A stretch of 64,000 nt of DNA from Deltaproteobacteria bacterium (GTDB lineage Bacteria > Myxococcota_A > UBA9042 > DTJE01): contig JAKPOP010000004.1 in NCBI GenBank assembly GCA_029547805.1, forward strand, positions 1-64,000. The letters are read 5' to 3'. Numbering within the stretch: position 1 is the stretch's first letter; every line of letters begins with the position of its first letter. The position numbers and the translations under genes were made by a program. The notes below the pieces were generated by a model, which saw only the letters and a program-made list of their open reading frames with translations, searched no databases and was not told the origin of the DNA. Shown here piece after piece: positions 30,901 to 39,000 of this stretch.

Positions 30901-33900
30901 CTCTGCGGCGTGGGGGTCTGTGCGACCAACGTCACGCCGTCCTCCTGCACGAACGGGGTCGAGACGCCCTGTGAGCCCGGTCCGCCCCTGGGATCCACCG
31001 ACGAAACCTGCGATGGAGTGGACGACGACTGCGACGGGCAGGCGGACGACGACTACGTGCCCGTGACGGTCTGTGGCGTGGGGGTCTGCGCGGCCACCGC
31101 GACGCCGTCCTCCTGCGACGGGGGGACCGAGACACCGTGCCAGCCCGGGACTCCGGCGGCTACGGACGGGGACTGCGACGGGCAGGACGACGACTGCGAT
31201 GGCGTGGTCGATCAGCAGGCCTGCCGGGATGGGCTGGCCTGCACTCCCGACGGAGACCCCTGTGACGATGGAAACCCGCTGACCGAGTCCGATCGCTGCC
31301 AGGCGGGGACCTGCCAGGGGCGCATCGCCGACTGCTCGCCCTTCATCCCGATGGATCAGGCGGTGGCGGTCAGCGACGTCGCCCTTGGTCAGAGCGGTTT
31401 CCCGGGGCAGGGGCTCGACATCGACGGGGACCCGGCCACCTGTGCCCCCCTCGAGAGCGGCCTGGGGGTCTCCCCCTGGTGTTCCGACGGAATCGACAAC
31501 GGCCTGTCGGTCGTGGAGGCCCTGGTGAATCCCTTCGCCGAGGACTTCCTGGCCGGGTTCACTCAGGGAAGCGTGCTGGCATCCTTCCACTTCGCCCGGT
31601 TCGATGGCGAGCCGTTCCTGCTGCCCCTGGCCCTGGGCGAGGTGACGCCTCCCGGGGCCTGCGACCCCAAGGAGGGCGGATGCGACTACACGCTGGCCCG
31701 GTGGAACTTCGACGACCTCTGCCAGCCCCGCTATGCCTTCGACAATGCCCGCATTCTTGGGGATCACCTGACCGCTGGCGGGCCCGGGCATGACTTCCGG
31801 ATGGAGACCCGCTACGGGGTGCCGATCACGGTCTTCGGCGCCCAGGTCGATGCCCGACTGGTGTTCCGAGGCGGGCGCATCACGGCCGTCGCCTCGGCCA
31901 GCCTGGCCGGTGCGGCGGTACGCCCCGACGAGGCCTGGGCCTTGCTGGACGCCGCGAGACCCGGCCCCGACGACCAGGTGCTGCTGCCGCCCTATCCCTA
32001 CACGAAGGGCTTCGTCCGGGACCTCCTGTGGAACGTCCTGGTCCCGGATGTCGATACGGACGGGGACGGGGCCGCTGATGCGGTCTCCTTTGGCCTGCTG
32101 TTCCAGGCCCTGGGGGCCGGGGTCAACGGCGTCGGGACTCCCTGCACCCGCGACGAGGAGTGCGATGACGGCAATCCCTGCACGGCGGACCTCTGCCTGC
32201 CGGAGGCCGGCTGCTCCCATCCCTTCCAGCAGGTGGCCTGCGACGACGGGGACCCCACGACGATCGGGGACCTCTGCATCGACGGCGTCTGCCAGGGACG
32301 GTTCCGGGACTGCTCGGCCGAGATCACGGTCGGGCCGATGGTGGCTCTGGCGAATCCCACCATCGGCCGCAGCGGCTTCCCGGGCCAGGGGCTCGACATC
32401 GACGGGGATCCGACCACGTGCGCCCCGGAGGAGAGCGGTCTTGGGGAGAGCCCCTGGTGCTCCGACGGGATCGACAATGCCCTGGCCGTGGTGGAAGGCA
32501 TCGCGAATCCCATGGTTGCCCAGTGGTGGGCCATGCCCTGGGGCACCTTCCTGGCGGACTTCCGGGAGGCCCGATTCGACGGGGAGCCCTTCCCGGTCTT
32601 CCTCTACCTGGGCAACGTGAAGGGTGGGTCCTCGTGCGACTTCCACACGGATACCTGCGTCTTCGACCTGCCATACTGGAACTTCGATGCGGAGTGTCGG
32701 CCCATGTTCCAGGTCACGGCCCGGATCGAGGGGGATCGGATCCGGGTCGGTGGCCCGGGCACCGACTGGCATGTCCGGACGGACTTCGGGGCCAGCAGCC
32801 AGGAGTACGTCCTGTATGACATCCAGGCTGATGGTCGGGTCGTGGTCCAGCAGGGGAGGGTCGTGGGGGTCCGACAGGGCACCATTCTGGGAGGCGCGAT
32901 CCGGGTCGCCGATGCCCTGAAGACCCTCGACGAGGCCTTCCCGGGCGGGGATGACGTCGAGGTGCTGCCCGGCTACACGAAGGGGTTCGTGCGCAACGTG
33001 TTCACGAACGTCCTGCAGCCGGACATCGACACGAACGGCGACGGGCGGCCCGACGCCGTGTCGCTGGGGGTCCTGATCGGGGCCACGACGGCTCAGGGGG
33101 GCGACTATCGGGTCGCATGCGCATCGGCGGCGGACTGTGACGATGGCAATCCCTGCACCGCCGACGGGTGCACGATCGGAACCGGGTGCTATCACAACTG
33201 GGTCACGACGGTCTGCGACGACGGGGACCCCCTCACCGAGGGGGACCGTTGCATGGAGGGGCGCTGCATCGGGACCATCGCCGACTGCAACCCGTTCCTG
33301 CACGTCGGGGACCTCGTGGCGGTGAACGGCTTCTCGGTGGGCCAGAGCGGGTTCCCGGGGGACGGGCTCGACCTGGATGGAGACCCGACGACCTGCGCCC
33401 CGGCCGAGAGCGGCCTCGGGGTGTCCCCCTGGTGCTCCGACGGCATCGACAACGAGGTGGCGGTGGTCGAGGCCCTGGCGAACGACCTGGCATCTCGACT
33501 GCTCCAGGACTTCCACTGGGGGACCTTCCTGCTGGACTTCGGCCGCCATGACGGCACCGAGAATCCCTTCGACCTGCCGGTCTATGCCGGGTCCGTGCGG
33601 TGGCAGGATGGGGATTGCGACTTCCAGTCGGAGTCCTGCACCTTCGACCTGCCCTACTGGAACTTCACGCCCTCCTGCGACCCCGACGCGGTGCTGCCCC
33701 GGGCCCGGATCGTCGGGGATCGGCTGACCGCCGGCGGACCCGGGACGACCTACCGGATCCGGACCTGGATCAACGGTCCCGTCTCATTCCTGATCCATGA
33801 CCTGCAACTGGACGGGCGCGTCGTCCGGCGCGGCGGGCGCATCGCCGGGCTGACCGGGGACAGCCTCTTCGGCGGGGCCATCCGGCTGTCGGATGCCCTC

Positions 33901-36033
33901 CTGCTGCTGGACATGGGGGCCCCCGGCCCCGACAGCGTCGAGGTGTACCAGGGGCTGACCAAGGGCTTCATCCGGGACGTGCTGACCACGGTGCTGCAGC
34001 CGGACGTGGACGTCAACGGCGACGGGGTGCCGGAGGCCGTGTCCTTCGGCGCCCGGTTCTCGGCCCTCAGCGCCTCGGTGGGGGAGGTCCGGGCCCGCTG
34101 CGTGGCCGACGCCGATTGCGATGACGGGAATCCCTGCACCTACGACGGGTGCTACCGGGATACGGGGTGCTTCCACACCTACCTCCAGGGCTTCTGCGAC
34201 GATGGGGATCCCCTGACGCTGCTGGACGTCTGCGAACAGGGGGTCTGTCGGGGACGGATCCCCGACTGTTCGTCCCGGGTGACCTTCGGGGACCTCGTTG
34301 CCGCCAATGACGTGTCGGTGGGGATCAGTGGCTTCCCGGGCCAGGGCCTGGACCTGGACGGCCGGCCCGAGACCTGCGCCCCCGATCAGAGCGGCCTGGG
34401 CCAGACCCCCTGGTGCTCGGATGGGATCGACAACGCGGTGGCGGTGGTCGAGGGGATCGTGAACCCCGTCCTGGCCGACGTGCTGGCCGGGGTCCGGGAC
34501 TCGACGATCCTGGCGGACTTCCGATACCTGCGGACCGACGGCGAGCCCTTCCTGCTCCCCCTCTACATCGGGATTCGCGACCGGAACACCGACTGCGATT
34601 TCCACCGGGACAACTGCACCTTCGGCATTCCCTGGTGGAACTTCGATGGCCAGTGCAGCCCGGAGTGGGGATTCGCCAATGCCCGGGTGGTGGGGGATCG
34701 CCTGACCGCCGGCGGTCCTGGCTACGACATGCCCCTGGCGACGATCTTCCAGGGGGAACCCATCCGGGCCGTGCTCCACGATGTCCAGATGGACGCCAGG
34801 CTGTCCTTCCGGGAAGGCCGGGTGGTCGGCATCCGGGTGGGGTCCCTGGTCGGCGGGGCCTTGCGGCAGGCCGATGGGCTGATGCTGCTGGACCGGGTGT
34901 TCCCGGGGCCGGAGACCGTCGAGGTCCAGCCGGGGATCACGAAGGGATTCGTCCGGAACCTGATGACCCACGTGGTCCTGCCGGACATGGACACCGATGG
35001 CGACGGGATTCCCGAGTCCTGGTCCCTGGGCCTGAGGGTGTCGGCCCTGGAGGCCTTCCCGGGCGGCGTGATGGCCCGCTGCGGGACCGGGCTGCCCTCC
35101 TGCGACGACGGCAACCCCTGCACCGAGGACCTCTGCGACTTCGAGGAGGGGTGCCGCCACCGGTTGTGGCACATCGCCTGCGATGACGGCCTGCCCTGGA
35201 CCGTCGGGGATCACTGCGAGGCGGGGGTCTGCTCGGGAGTCGTGCCGGACTGCATGGGGCTGCCAGTCATCGCGGACGCGGCGCGGCTCGACACGCTGGT
35301 GCCAGGCATCGCGGGCATCCCCGGGGAGGGGCTCGACGTGGACGGGGACCCGGCCACCTGTGCCCCGACGGTGCTCCAGGGGGCGTCCATCCCCTGCTCG
35401 GATGGCATCGACAACGCCCTGTCCCTGGTCGAGCCGCTGATCTCCCCGCTGCTGACCGAGTCCTTCCTGGGCTTCGACAACCTGACCGTGCTGGGGGACT
35501 ACTCGGCCATGGTGGAAGGCGGCCTGCGGTTTTCGCTGCCGATGTACCACGGGGTCCGGGTGGACCCCGCCTGCGACCCCGACGTGCAGACCTGTTCATG
35601 GCGGGTTCCGCGGTACTCGCTGGATGCCCAGTGCGGGCCCCTCTACGTCCTGGAGGACGCAAGGCTGCAGGATGGCGTGTTGACGGCAGGGTCCGTCAGC
35701 GGGCGGATTCGGGTCTTCGGGGAGCGAGATGGCCAGACCTGGTCGCTGGTCGTCCATGCCCCGAGATTCCGGGCCGTGATGCCTCCGGGGCCTGCAGGGG
35801 CCTTCGAGGGGATCTTCGCCGGAGCCGTCCGCCTGTCGGACCTGGAGTCCGTGCTGGACGTGCTGTACCCGGGACCCGACTCGGTTCCGGTCGAGGGCGG
35901 CTACACGAAGGGATACGTCAAGGACGTCCTGCGGCACGTCCTGGTGGCCGACATCGACACCGACGGCGACGGCATGCCCGACGCCCTCTCCTTCGGCACC
36001 CGCTTCGGGACCACCGACGCGATCGTGCCCTGA
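24916..36033 (+). CDS. giant multidomain surface lipoprotein (MopE-type repeats, cohesin-like, dockerin-like, Ig-like and a new repeated domain)
   Basis: This is a 3705-aa protein. The signal peptide ends with a probable lipidation Cys19 (CLAVACGGG) and a Pro/Asp/Glu spacer. Next come an EGF-like Cys-rich stretch (about residues 55-210), seven tandem 55-residue modules with CNGVDDDCNGETDED cores (212-596), and Ig-like domains. A cohesin-like domain spans about 796-935, more Ig/Big2-like domains follow, and a second cohesin-like domain spans about 1624-1762. A dockerin-like segment (DANDDGEFSIADVLFIQQ) lies near 1780, and three more Asp-rich modules near 1970-2100. Five copies of an unassigned domain of about 325 residues start at 2139, 2465, 2790, 3117 and 3445. 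The upstream-open frame to 22210 was rejected because the signal peptide, promoter and GAGG box all point to 24916. The role is probably structural or adhesive and calcium-dependent. It may be co-transcribed with the next gene. Confidence 0.88.
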   Translation: MRRLLQRSARILACLAVACGGGQVPPGPPGDLPSPDGAGEVPALDLITPDEGEVPPEDGRVRPCEAEDADAACNEWAQGLHGPCVRGWCDRGTNFCRYSTESADGQSCDDGDPCTEGETCQTGACGNGRVRDCSDGLECTLDSCDAQAGCVHQPRSDFCDDAIACTVDRCDLQRGCVHDPDDRACDDGIPCNGVEVCDPAQGCVVTPVPEVDASCNGVDDDCNGETDEDYVPVTACGVGACAATATPSTCIGGVETPCRPGEPAANDATCNGIDDDCNGETDEDYVPVTTCGEGACVATATPSTCLGGVETPCQPGVPAANDATCNGVDDDCNGETDEDYVPVTTCGEGACVATAAPSTCIGGVETPCQPGEPAANDATCNGVDDDCNGETDEDYVPVTTCGEGACGVGSVPSRCEGGIETPCQPGVPAANDASCDGVDDDCNGETDEDYVPVTVCGEGACGVGSVPSRCEGGIETPCQPGVPAANDASCDGVDDDCNGETDEDYVPVTTCGEGACGVGSVPSRCEGGVETPCQPGVPAANDASCDGVDDDCNGETDEDYVPVTVCGLGACAQAAEPSRCEGGIETPCQPGTPAADDATCDGIDDDCDGQTDEDRDPPCGVPEDAVVGAEVRFDTTLGLMTGLVRDLGDGTYEDDLAETTNPNLAGAVQAAAQGNPSPQAPFQVVPTQTATVRLVTSRDVVFQDDSRVRVTAQVTDLIGSPVGADRTVTFALAGLGGASAVGTPVGPGIYAAWITVPNGAFGLGGVGTITATCDGVTSAGVPVEARAAPSSLVLDPGETGIELPLGPRFDGSQFDVPVYVNSGPNTIGSYDMAITFDPAVVQVVRVDQGSATDLAPPVSNAGTTANLLGRLSFNSINANPSGNNARGARVQVAIVRFQVVSGASEGAASSLSGEVLGLYNTVGAGVSILTNPVMWVRSGTGIGTSGVVTAKNNRLRGAFARVLDNTLLHRSALGGPVGTTTVQVHGAWADGGLSDVGGLPGLTCTVRNGAVAMTAGCQVRSISPGFTELEASVAGVTATTHLWVLAPRLPLDVRLGDAVLGFLPALGRLQDTRVQVRATFDDGSDPAFLWDVTDQVHFASEDSLVVAVDPVTGAVTAVGPGTTRVLVLGAEDAVLGTAEVAVDPGTQVEVSRVHVVVPARVQVTTIDPSPIPDGTGGARVQARVSNRFTAEGQTAQAGAWLVLSDDQETAGGSRIPITGDPATTWASQDPLVGTTDGGGVVTAVGGGATMLEATYALPGGDTVSGTGPFSVELPLPERVEATVTDPRLALSEADVSATLLGLPVTRQIQVRVFFVDGTSRDFTADPRTVYDAITDDPQDLVTVDDVPTCAGGDPGCVPGLARSTGNGHGRMTVRISFPGTYLESVSTSLDLEVVTHQSIVVESWELFTPAATARVAERVLSFIEGTGVRQRSRLEVLNTFTDGSVLDVTLHPATTFMVYDRGTTNPRPGVLSIGAGALVTAIAEGAVDVVATNSGHDTAPLPMAVDSALEDVEYLNLSYPPGATFQGVRDLGTGAMSVWGRFADGTRNRFTGADLVPGLLSFATAAVAPFPEPYLTIDGTGLATIRGNGPTDVLVDVDPARDTGNPFDPSTVLRLAANLLPAVGDVDLGQPTGLPFPDRSANEYFDMPVRANTGSSALGGIDLEVTYDPAVLEATGVRVGSGIPGALFAGNVSQPGTVFLNATPSVTGAPVIGSGVEVAVVTFRALKGGPPPVFSAMGGTIRGFVDRNGLPIGGAVPRPFVAGAGLLDPDSDGLFGDANDDGEFSIADVLFIQQITVVPPLVVPNPTQAAQSDIFPDGTVAVTDAFFGSQCLARLSHFVEATVTPDPLQPGRMRIQNTVVDRDQQPVSSGVRVRYEVSLVQNRPTVTFTNPHVATANGVLTEAVPVGAGVFETWMGGLLIPESGMGLVVILDVLDVNGNVVNSTAFLETPVLDPQARFVPLVTFDFDGCLAVDTTCDGIDDDCDGQTDDDYVPVALCGVGVCATNVTPSSCTNGVETPCEPGPPLGSTDETCDGVDDDCDGQADDDYVPVTVCGVGVCAATATPSSCDGGTETPCQPGTPAATDGDCDGQDDDCDGVVDQQACRDGLACTPDGDPCDDGNPLTESDRCQAGTCQGRIADCSPFIPMDQAVAVSDVALGQSGFPGQGLDIDGDPATCAPLESGLGVSPWCSDGIDNGLSVVEALVNPFAEDFLAGFTQGSVLASFHFARFDGEPFLLPLALGEVTPPGACDPKEGGCDYTLARWNFDDLCQPRYAFDNARILGDHLTAGGPGHDFRMETRYGVPITVFGAQVDARLVFRGGRITAVASASLAGAAVRPDEAWALLDAARPGPDDQVLLPPYPYTKGFVRDLLWNVLVPDVDTDGDGAADAVSFGLLFQALGAGVNGVGTPCTRDEECDDGNPCTADLCLPEAGCSHPFQQVACDDGDPTTIGDLCIDGVCQGRFRDCSAEITVGPMVALANPTIGRSGFPGQGLDIDGDPTTCAPEESGLGESPWCSDGIDNALAVVEGIANPMVAQWWAMPWGTFLADFREARFDGEPFPVFLYLGNVKGGSSCDFHTDTCVFDLPYWNFDAECRPMFQVTARIEGDRIRVGGPGTDWHVRTDFGASSQEYVLYDIQADGRVVVQQGRVVGVRQGTILGGAIRVADALKTLDEAFPGGDDVEVLPGYTKGFVRNVFTNVLQPDIDTNGDGRPDAVSLGVLIGATTAQGGDYRVACASAADCDDGNPCTADGCTIGTGCYHNWVTTVCDDGDPLTEGDRCMEGRCIGTIADCNPFLHVGDLVAVNGFSVGQSGFPGDGLDLDGDPTTCAPAESGLGVSPWCSDGIDNEVAVVEALANDLASRLLQDFHWGTFLLDFGRHDGTENPFDLPVYAGSVRWQDGDCDFQSESCTFDLPYWNFTPSCDPDAVLPRARIVGDRLTAGGPGTTYRIRTWINGPVSFLIHDLQLDGRVVRRGGRIAGLTGDSLFGGAIRLSDALLLLDMGAPGPDSVEVYQGLTKGFIRDVLTTVLQPDVDVNGDGVPEAVSFGARFSALSASVGEVRARCVADADCDDGNPCTYDGCYRDTGCFHTYLQGFCDDGDPLTLLDVCEQGVCRGRIPDCSSRVTFGDLVAANDVSVGISGFPGQGLDLDGRPETCAPDQSGLGQTPWCSDGIDNAVAVVEGIVNPVLADVLAGVRDSTILADFRYLRTDGEPFLLPLYIGIRDRNTDCDFHRDNCTFGIPWWNFDGQCSPEWGFANARVVGDRLTAGGPGYDMPLATIFQGEPIRAVLHDVQMDARLSFREGRVVGIRVGSLVGGALRQADGLMLLDRVFPGPETVEVQPGITKGFVRNLMTHVVLPDMDTDGDGIPESWSLGLRVSALEAFPGGVMARCGTGLPSCDDGNPCTEDLCDFEEGCRHRLWHIACDDGLPWTVGDHCEAGVCSGVVPDCMGLPVIADAARLDTLVPGIAGIPGEGLDVDGDPATCAPTVLQGASIPCSDGIDNALSLVEPLISPLLTESFLGFDNLTVLGDYSAMVEGGLRFSLPMYHGVRVDPACDPDVQTCSWRVPRYSLDAQCGPLYVLEDARLQDGVLTAGSVSGRIRVFGERDGQTWSLVVHAPRFRAVMPPGPAGAFEGIFAGAVRLSDLESVLDVLYPGPDSVPVEGGYTKGYVKDVLRHVLVADIDTDGDGMPDALSFGTRFGTTDAIVP
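25549..26703 (+). repeat. seven tandem 165-bp repeats coding 55-residue Asp/Cys modules
   Basis: Seven uninterrupted copies with an exact 165-bp period, starting at 25549, 25714, 25879, 26044, 26209, 26374 and 26539. A partial eighth starts at 26704. Each encodes six Cys and a DDDCNGETDEDYVPVT core. Copies 5 and 6 differ at only six bases by my count, so they are recent duplicates or are kept alike by gene conversion. Confidence 0.95.
31330..36033 (+). repeat. five copies of an unassigned ~325-residue protein domain
   Basis: Divergent coding repeats begin at 31330, 32308, 33283, 34264 and 35248. Each copy has SGFPGQGLDxDGxPxTCAP and a PWCSDGIDN motif near its start, WNFDxxC in the middle, TKGFVRD near the end, then a DxDTDGDGxPDAxSxG motif. 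In copies 1-4 a Cys-rich EGF-like joint (CDDGNPCTxDxC) follows. Copy 5 lacks the joint and ends the protein. Confidence 0.9.
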
Positions 36034-36082
36034 TGCCCGGGTCCTGAGTCTCCCCTGGATGGATGACCGGAGGAATCGCGAC

Positions 36083-39000
36083 ATGCACGCAGATCTCATG
36101 GGTCGGGGACGCCGCCTTGCACTGGGGCTGGTCCTCGGGATGGCCTGCGGGTCCATGACGGCCGGCTGCGGTGGATCGGCGGCCCCGGGAGGGGGCCCTG
36201 ACCTGTCGGGGGCGGCGGACCTGGGGCCCTCGGTGGACCTCCTGGCCGCCGACCTCCCGGGGGACCTCCTGGCCGACCTTCCCAGGACCGACCCGGGCCT
36301 TCCGGACCTGTCGGGGGGCGCCGACCTCCCCGGCGGCACGAGCGAGGATGTCCTGGAACCGGGCGATTCGGATTCCGAGGAACCGGACGGGTCAGGGGCG
36401 GACCCGGGACCCCCCTGCACGAACTATCACGCCGACCGGGACGGGGACGGTCATGGGGACGATCAGGACGTGCGGTGCCTGGTTCGCCCCGAAGGGGTGT
36501 ATCAGGCCCTCGGGGGCGGAGACTGCGATGATGACAACCCGGACGTGCATCCCGGCATGACCGAGGACTGCTTCACTCCGGAGGACGACGACTGCGACGG
36601 GGACACGAACGGTCGGGACGCCCTGGGATGCCGGCCATTCTTCATCGACGCCGACGGCGATGGATGGCATCTCCCCGGCGAGGTACCGGAGTGCTGGTGC
36701 CGGGCGCCCGAGGGGATGGGTCAGACTCGGGAGGGCGATTGCGATGACCACGACCCCCTGGTGCATCCCGGGGCCCCGGACCCCTGTGACGGCATCGACC
36801 AGGACTGTGATGGGAGGACGGACCAGGATGCGTGCCCCCTCCGGGTGTACTACTGCGACGAGGACGGGGACGGCGTCCGGTCGGTCATCGCCTCGGGGTT
36901 CTGCGCGACCTGGCAGTGCGTGCCCGGGGGCTGCCTCGAGGAGGCCGGGACCGATTGCGACGACCAGCGGCCCGAGGTGCGGCCGGGGGCCGACGAGGTC
37001 TGTAACGGGATCGATGACGACTGCTCAGGCGGAGCCGACGGCCCGGGGGTCTGCCCGGAGCGGGTCTTCCATTGCGACCGCGACGAGGACGGAGACTTCT
37101 CGCTGGCCGCATCCGGGTCCTGCGAGTCCTTCCAGTGCATCCCGGCAGGGTGCCGGGAGGACCCGGGGACCGACTGCAATGACCGGGACCCTGCCATTCA
37201 TGTCGGCGTGACGGAGACCTGCAACGGGGTGGACGACGACTGCTCGGGCGGGGCCGACGGCCCGGGGGTCTGTCCGGATCGGGTCTTCCATTGCGACCGG
37301 GACGGCGACGGGGTGGCATCGGTCGCCGCGTCGGGCACCTGTCATGCCTATCGGTGCGTCCCCGAGGGGTGCCAGGAGATGCCCGGGGCCGACTGCGACG
37401 ACGGACGGTCCGACATCCACCCCGGAGCCATCGAGGTCTGCAACGGGGTGGACGACGACTGCTCCGGCGAGACCGACGAGGGAGAGGCATGCCCGTTGAC
37501 GGTCTTCTACTGCGACCGGGACCAGGACGGCTTCCGGGCCCTGGCCCCCTCGGGGACCTGTCGCGGGGAGGCGTGCGTGCCCTGGGGGTGCATGGAAGAT
37601 CCCGGCGATGACTGCGATGACCGGGACCCGGCCGTGCACCCCGGCGCGGTGGAGACCTGCAACGGTCGGGACGACGACTGCGACGGCCAGCCAGACCCGC
37701 CGGGAGTCTGTCCGGATCGGGTCTTCTATTGCGACCGGGACGGCGATGGGGTCGTCTCCCTCGAGGAGTCAGGTCACTGCGGCTCCCATGGGTGTGTCCC
37801 CGCCGGTTGCCAGGAGACTCCCGGGCAGGATTGCGACGACCATGACCCCCAGGTTCTGCCTGGGGCCGGGGAGGACTGCGGCACGCCCTGGGACGACGAC
37901 TGCGATGGGGCGACCGATTTCGAAGGGGCCCGGGGCTGCCGGGTCTTCGGTGTTGATGGCGATGGCGACGGCTTCTTCGCGGACCACGCCGAGATGGCCT
38001 GCCGGTGCGTTCCGGTGGCTCCATTCACGGGCACCGCCGGCGGTGACTGCAACGACGATCGGTCCGAGGTCCATCCCGGGGCCGTGGAGGTCTGCAACGG
38101 GGTGGACGACGACTGCGACGGGGACGTGGACAACCAGGGGCAGTGCCTTGTGGTGTACTACTGCGACCTGGATGGGGACTTCTATCTGTCGGCAAGCCCA
38201 TCGGGGGCCTGTCCCGAGTTCGGCTGCATGCCCGAGGGGTGCCGGGCGGTGCCCGGGCGGGATTGCGATGATGCGAACCCGGCGGTTCATCCCGGGGTCC
38301 CGGAGGACTGCGACACTCCCTGGGATGACGACTGCAACGGGAGCGCCGACGCAGTGGGAGCGCCCCACTGCCAGGCCTTTCATCGGGACCTGGATCGAGA
38401 TGGCCACGGACATCCAGGACTGTGGGAGTGTCGGTGTCTTCCCAGGGTTCCCTTCCTGGTCCCGGCGGATCAGGCCGACGACTGCAACGACAATGATTCG
38501 GCGGTGTACCCGGGTGCGGTGGAGGTCTGCAATGGTCTGGATGACGACTGCGACTCGGTGGCCGACGGGCCGGGCGTCTGTCCGGTGACTTCCTTCTGGT
38601 GCGACCAGGATCGGGACGGTACCAGATCCTCGACCGTCTCGGGGACCTGTAACACCTGGCAGTGCCTTCCTGCCGACTGTGGAATCCTGCCGGGATCCGA
38701 CTGCGACGACCATGACCCGGCGGTGCATCCCGGGGCCGTCGAGGTGTGCAATGGCCTCGACGATGACTGCGACGGGGTGGCCGACGGTTCGGGCATCTGT
38801 CCGGTCCAGGTGTACTGGTGCGACCGGGATGGCGACGGGTACCGGTCCTCGACCGTCTCGGGGACCTGTGAGACCTGGCGCTGCGTGCCGGCCGGCTGTG
38901 GGACGGAGCCGGGGGACGACTGCGCCGACGGCCATCCGGCCATTCATCCTGGGGCCGTGGAGGCCTGCGACGGCATCGACAACGACTGCAATGGGGTCGC

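Noticed and set aside
27286-33549. 2087-codon open frame on the minus strand, antisense to the giant lipoprotein
   Set aside because: It is a shadow of the Asp/Gly-rich repeats on the other strand. Its composition is His/Gly/Arg/Pro-rich and it has no domain or ribosome-binding site.
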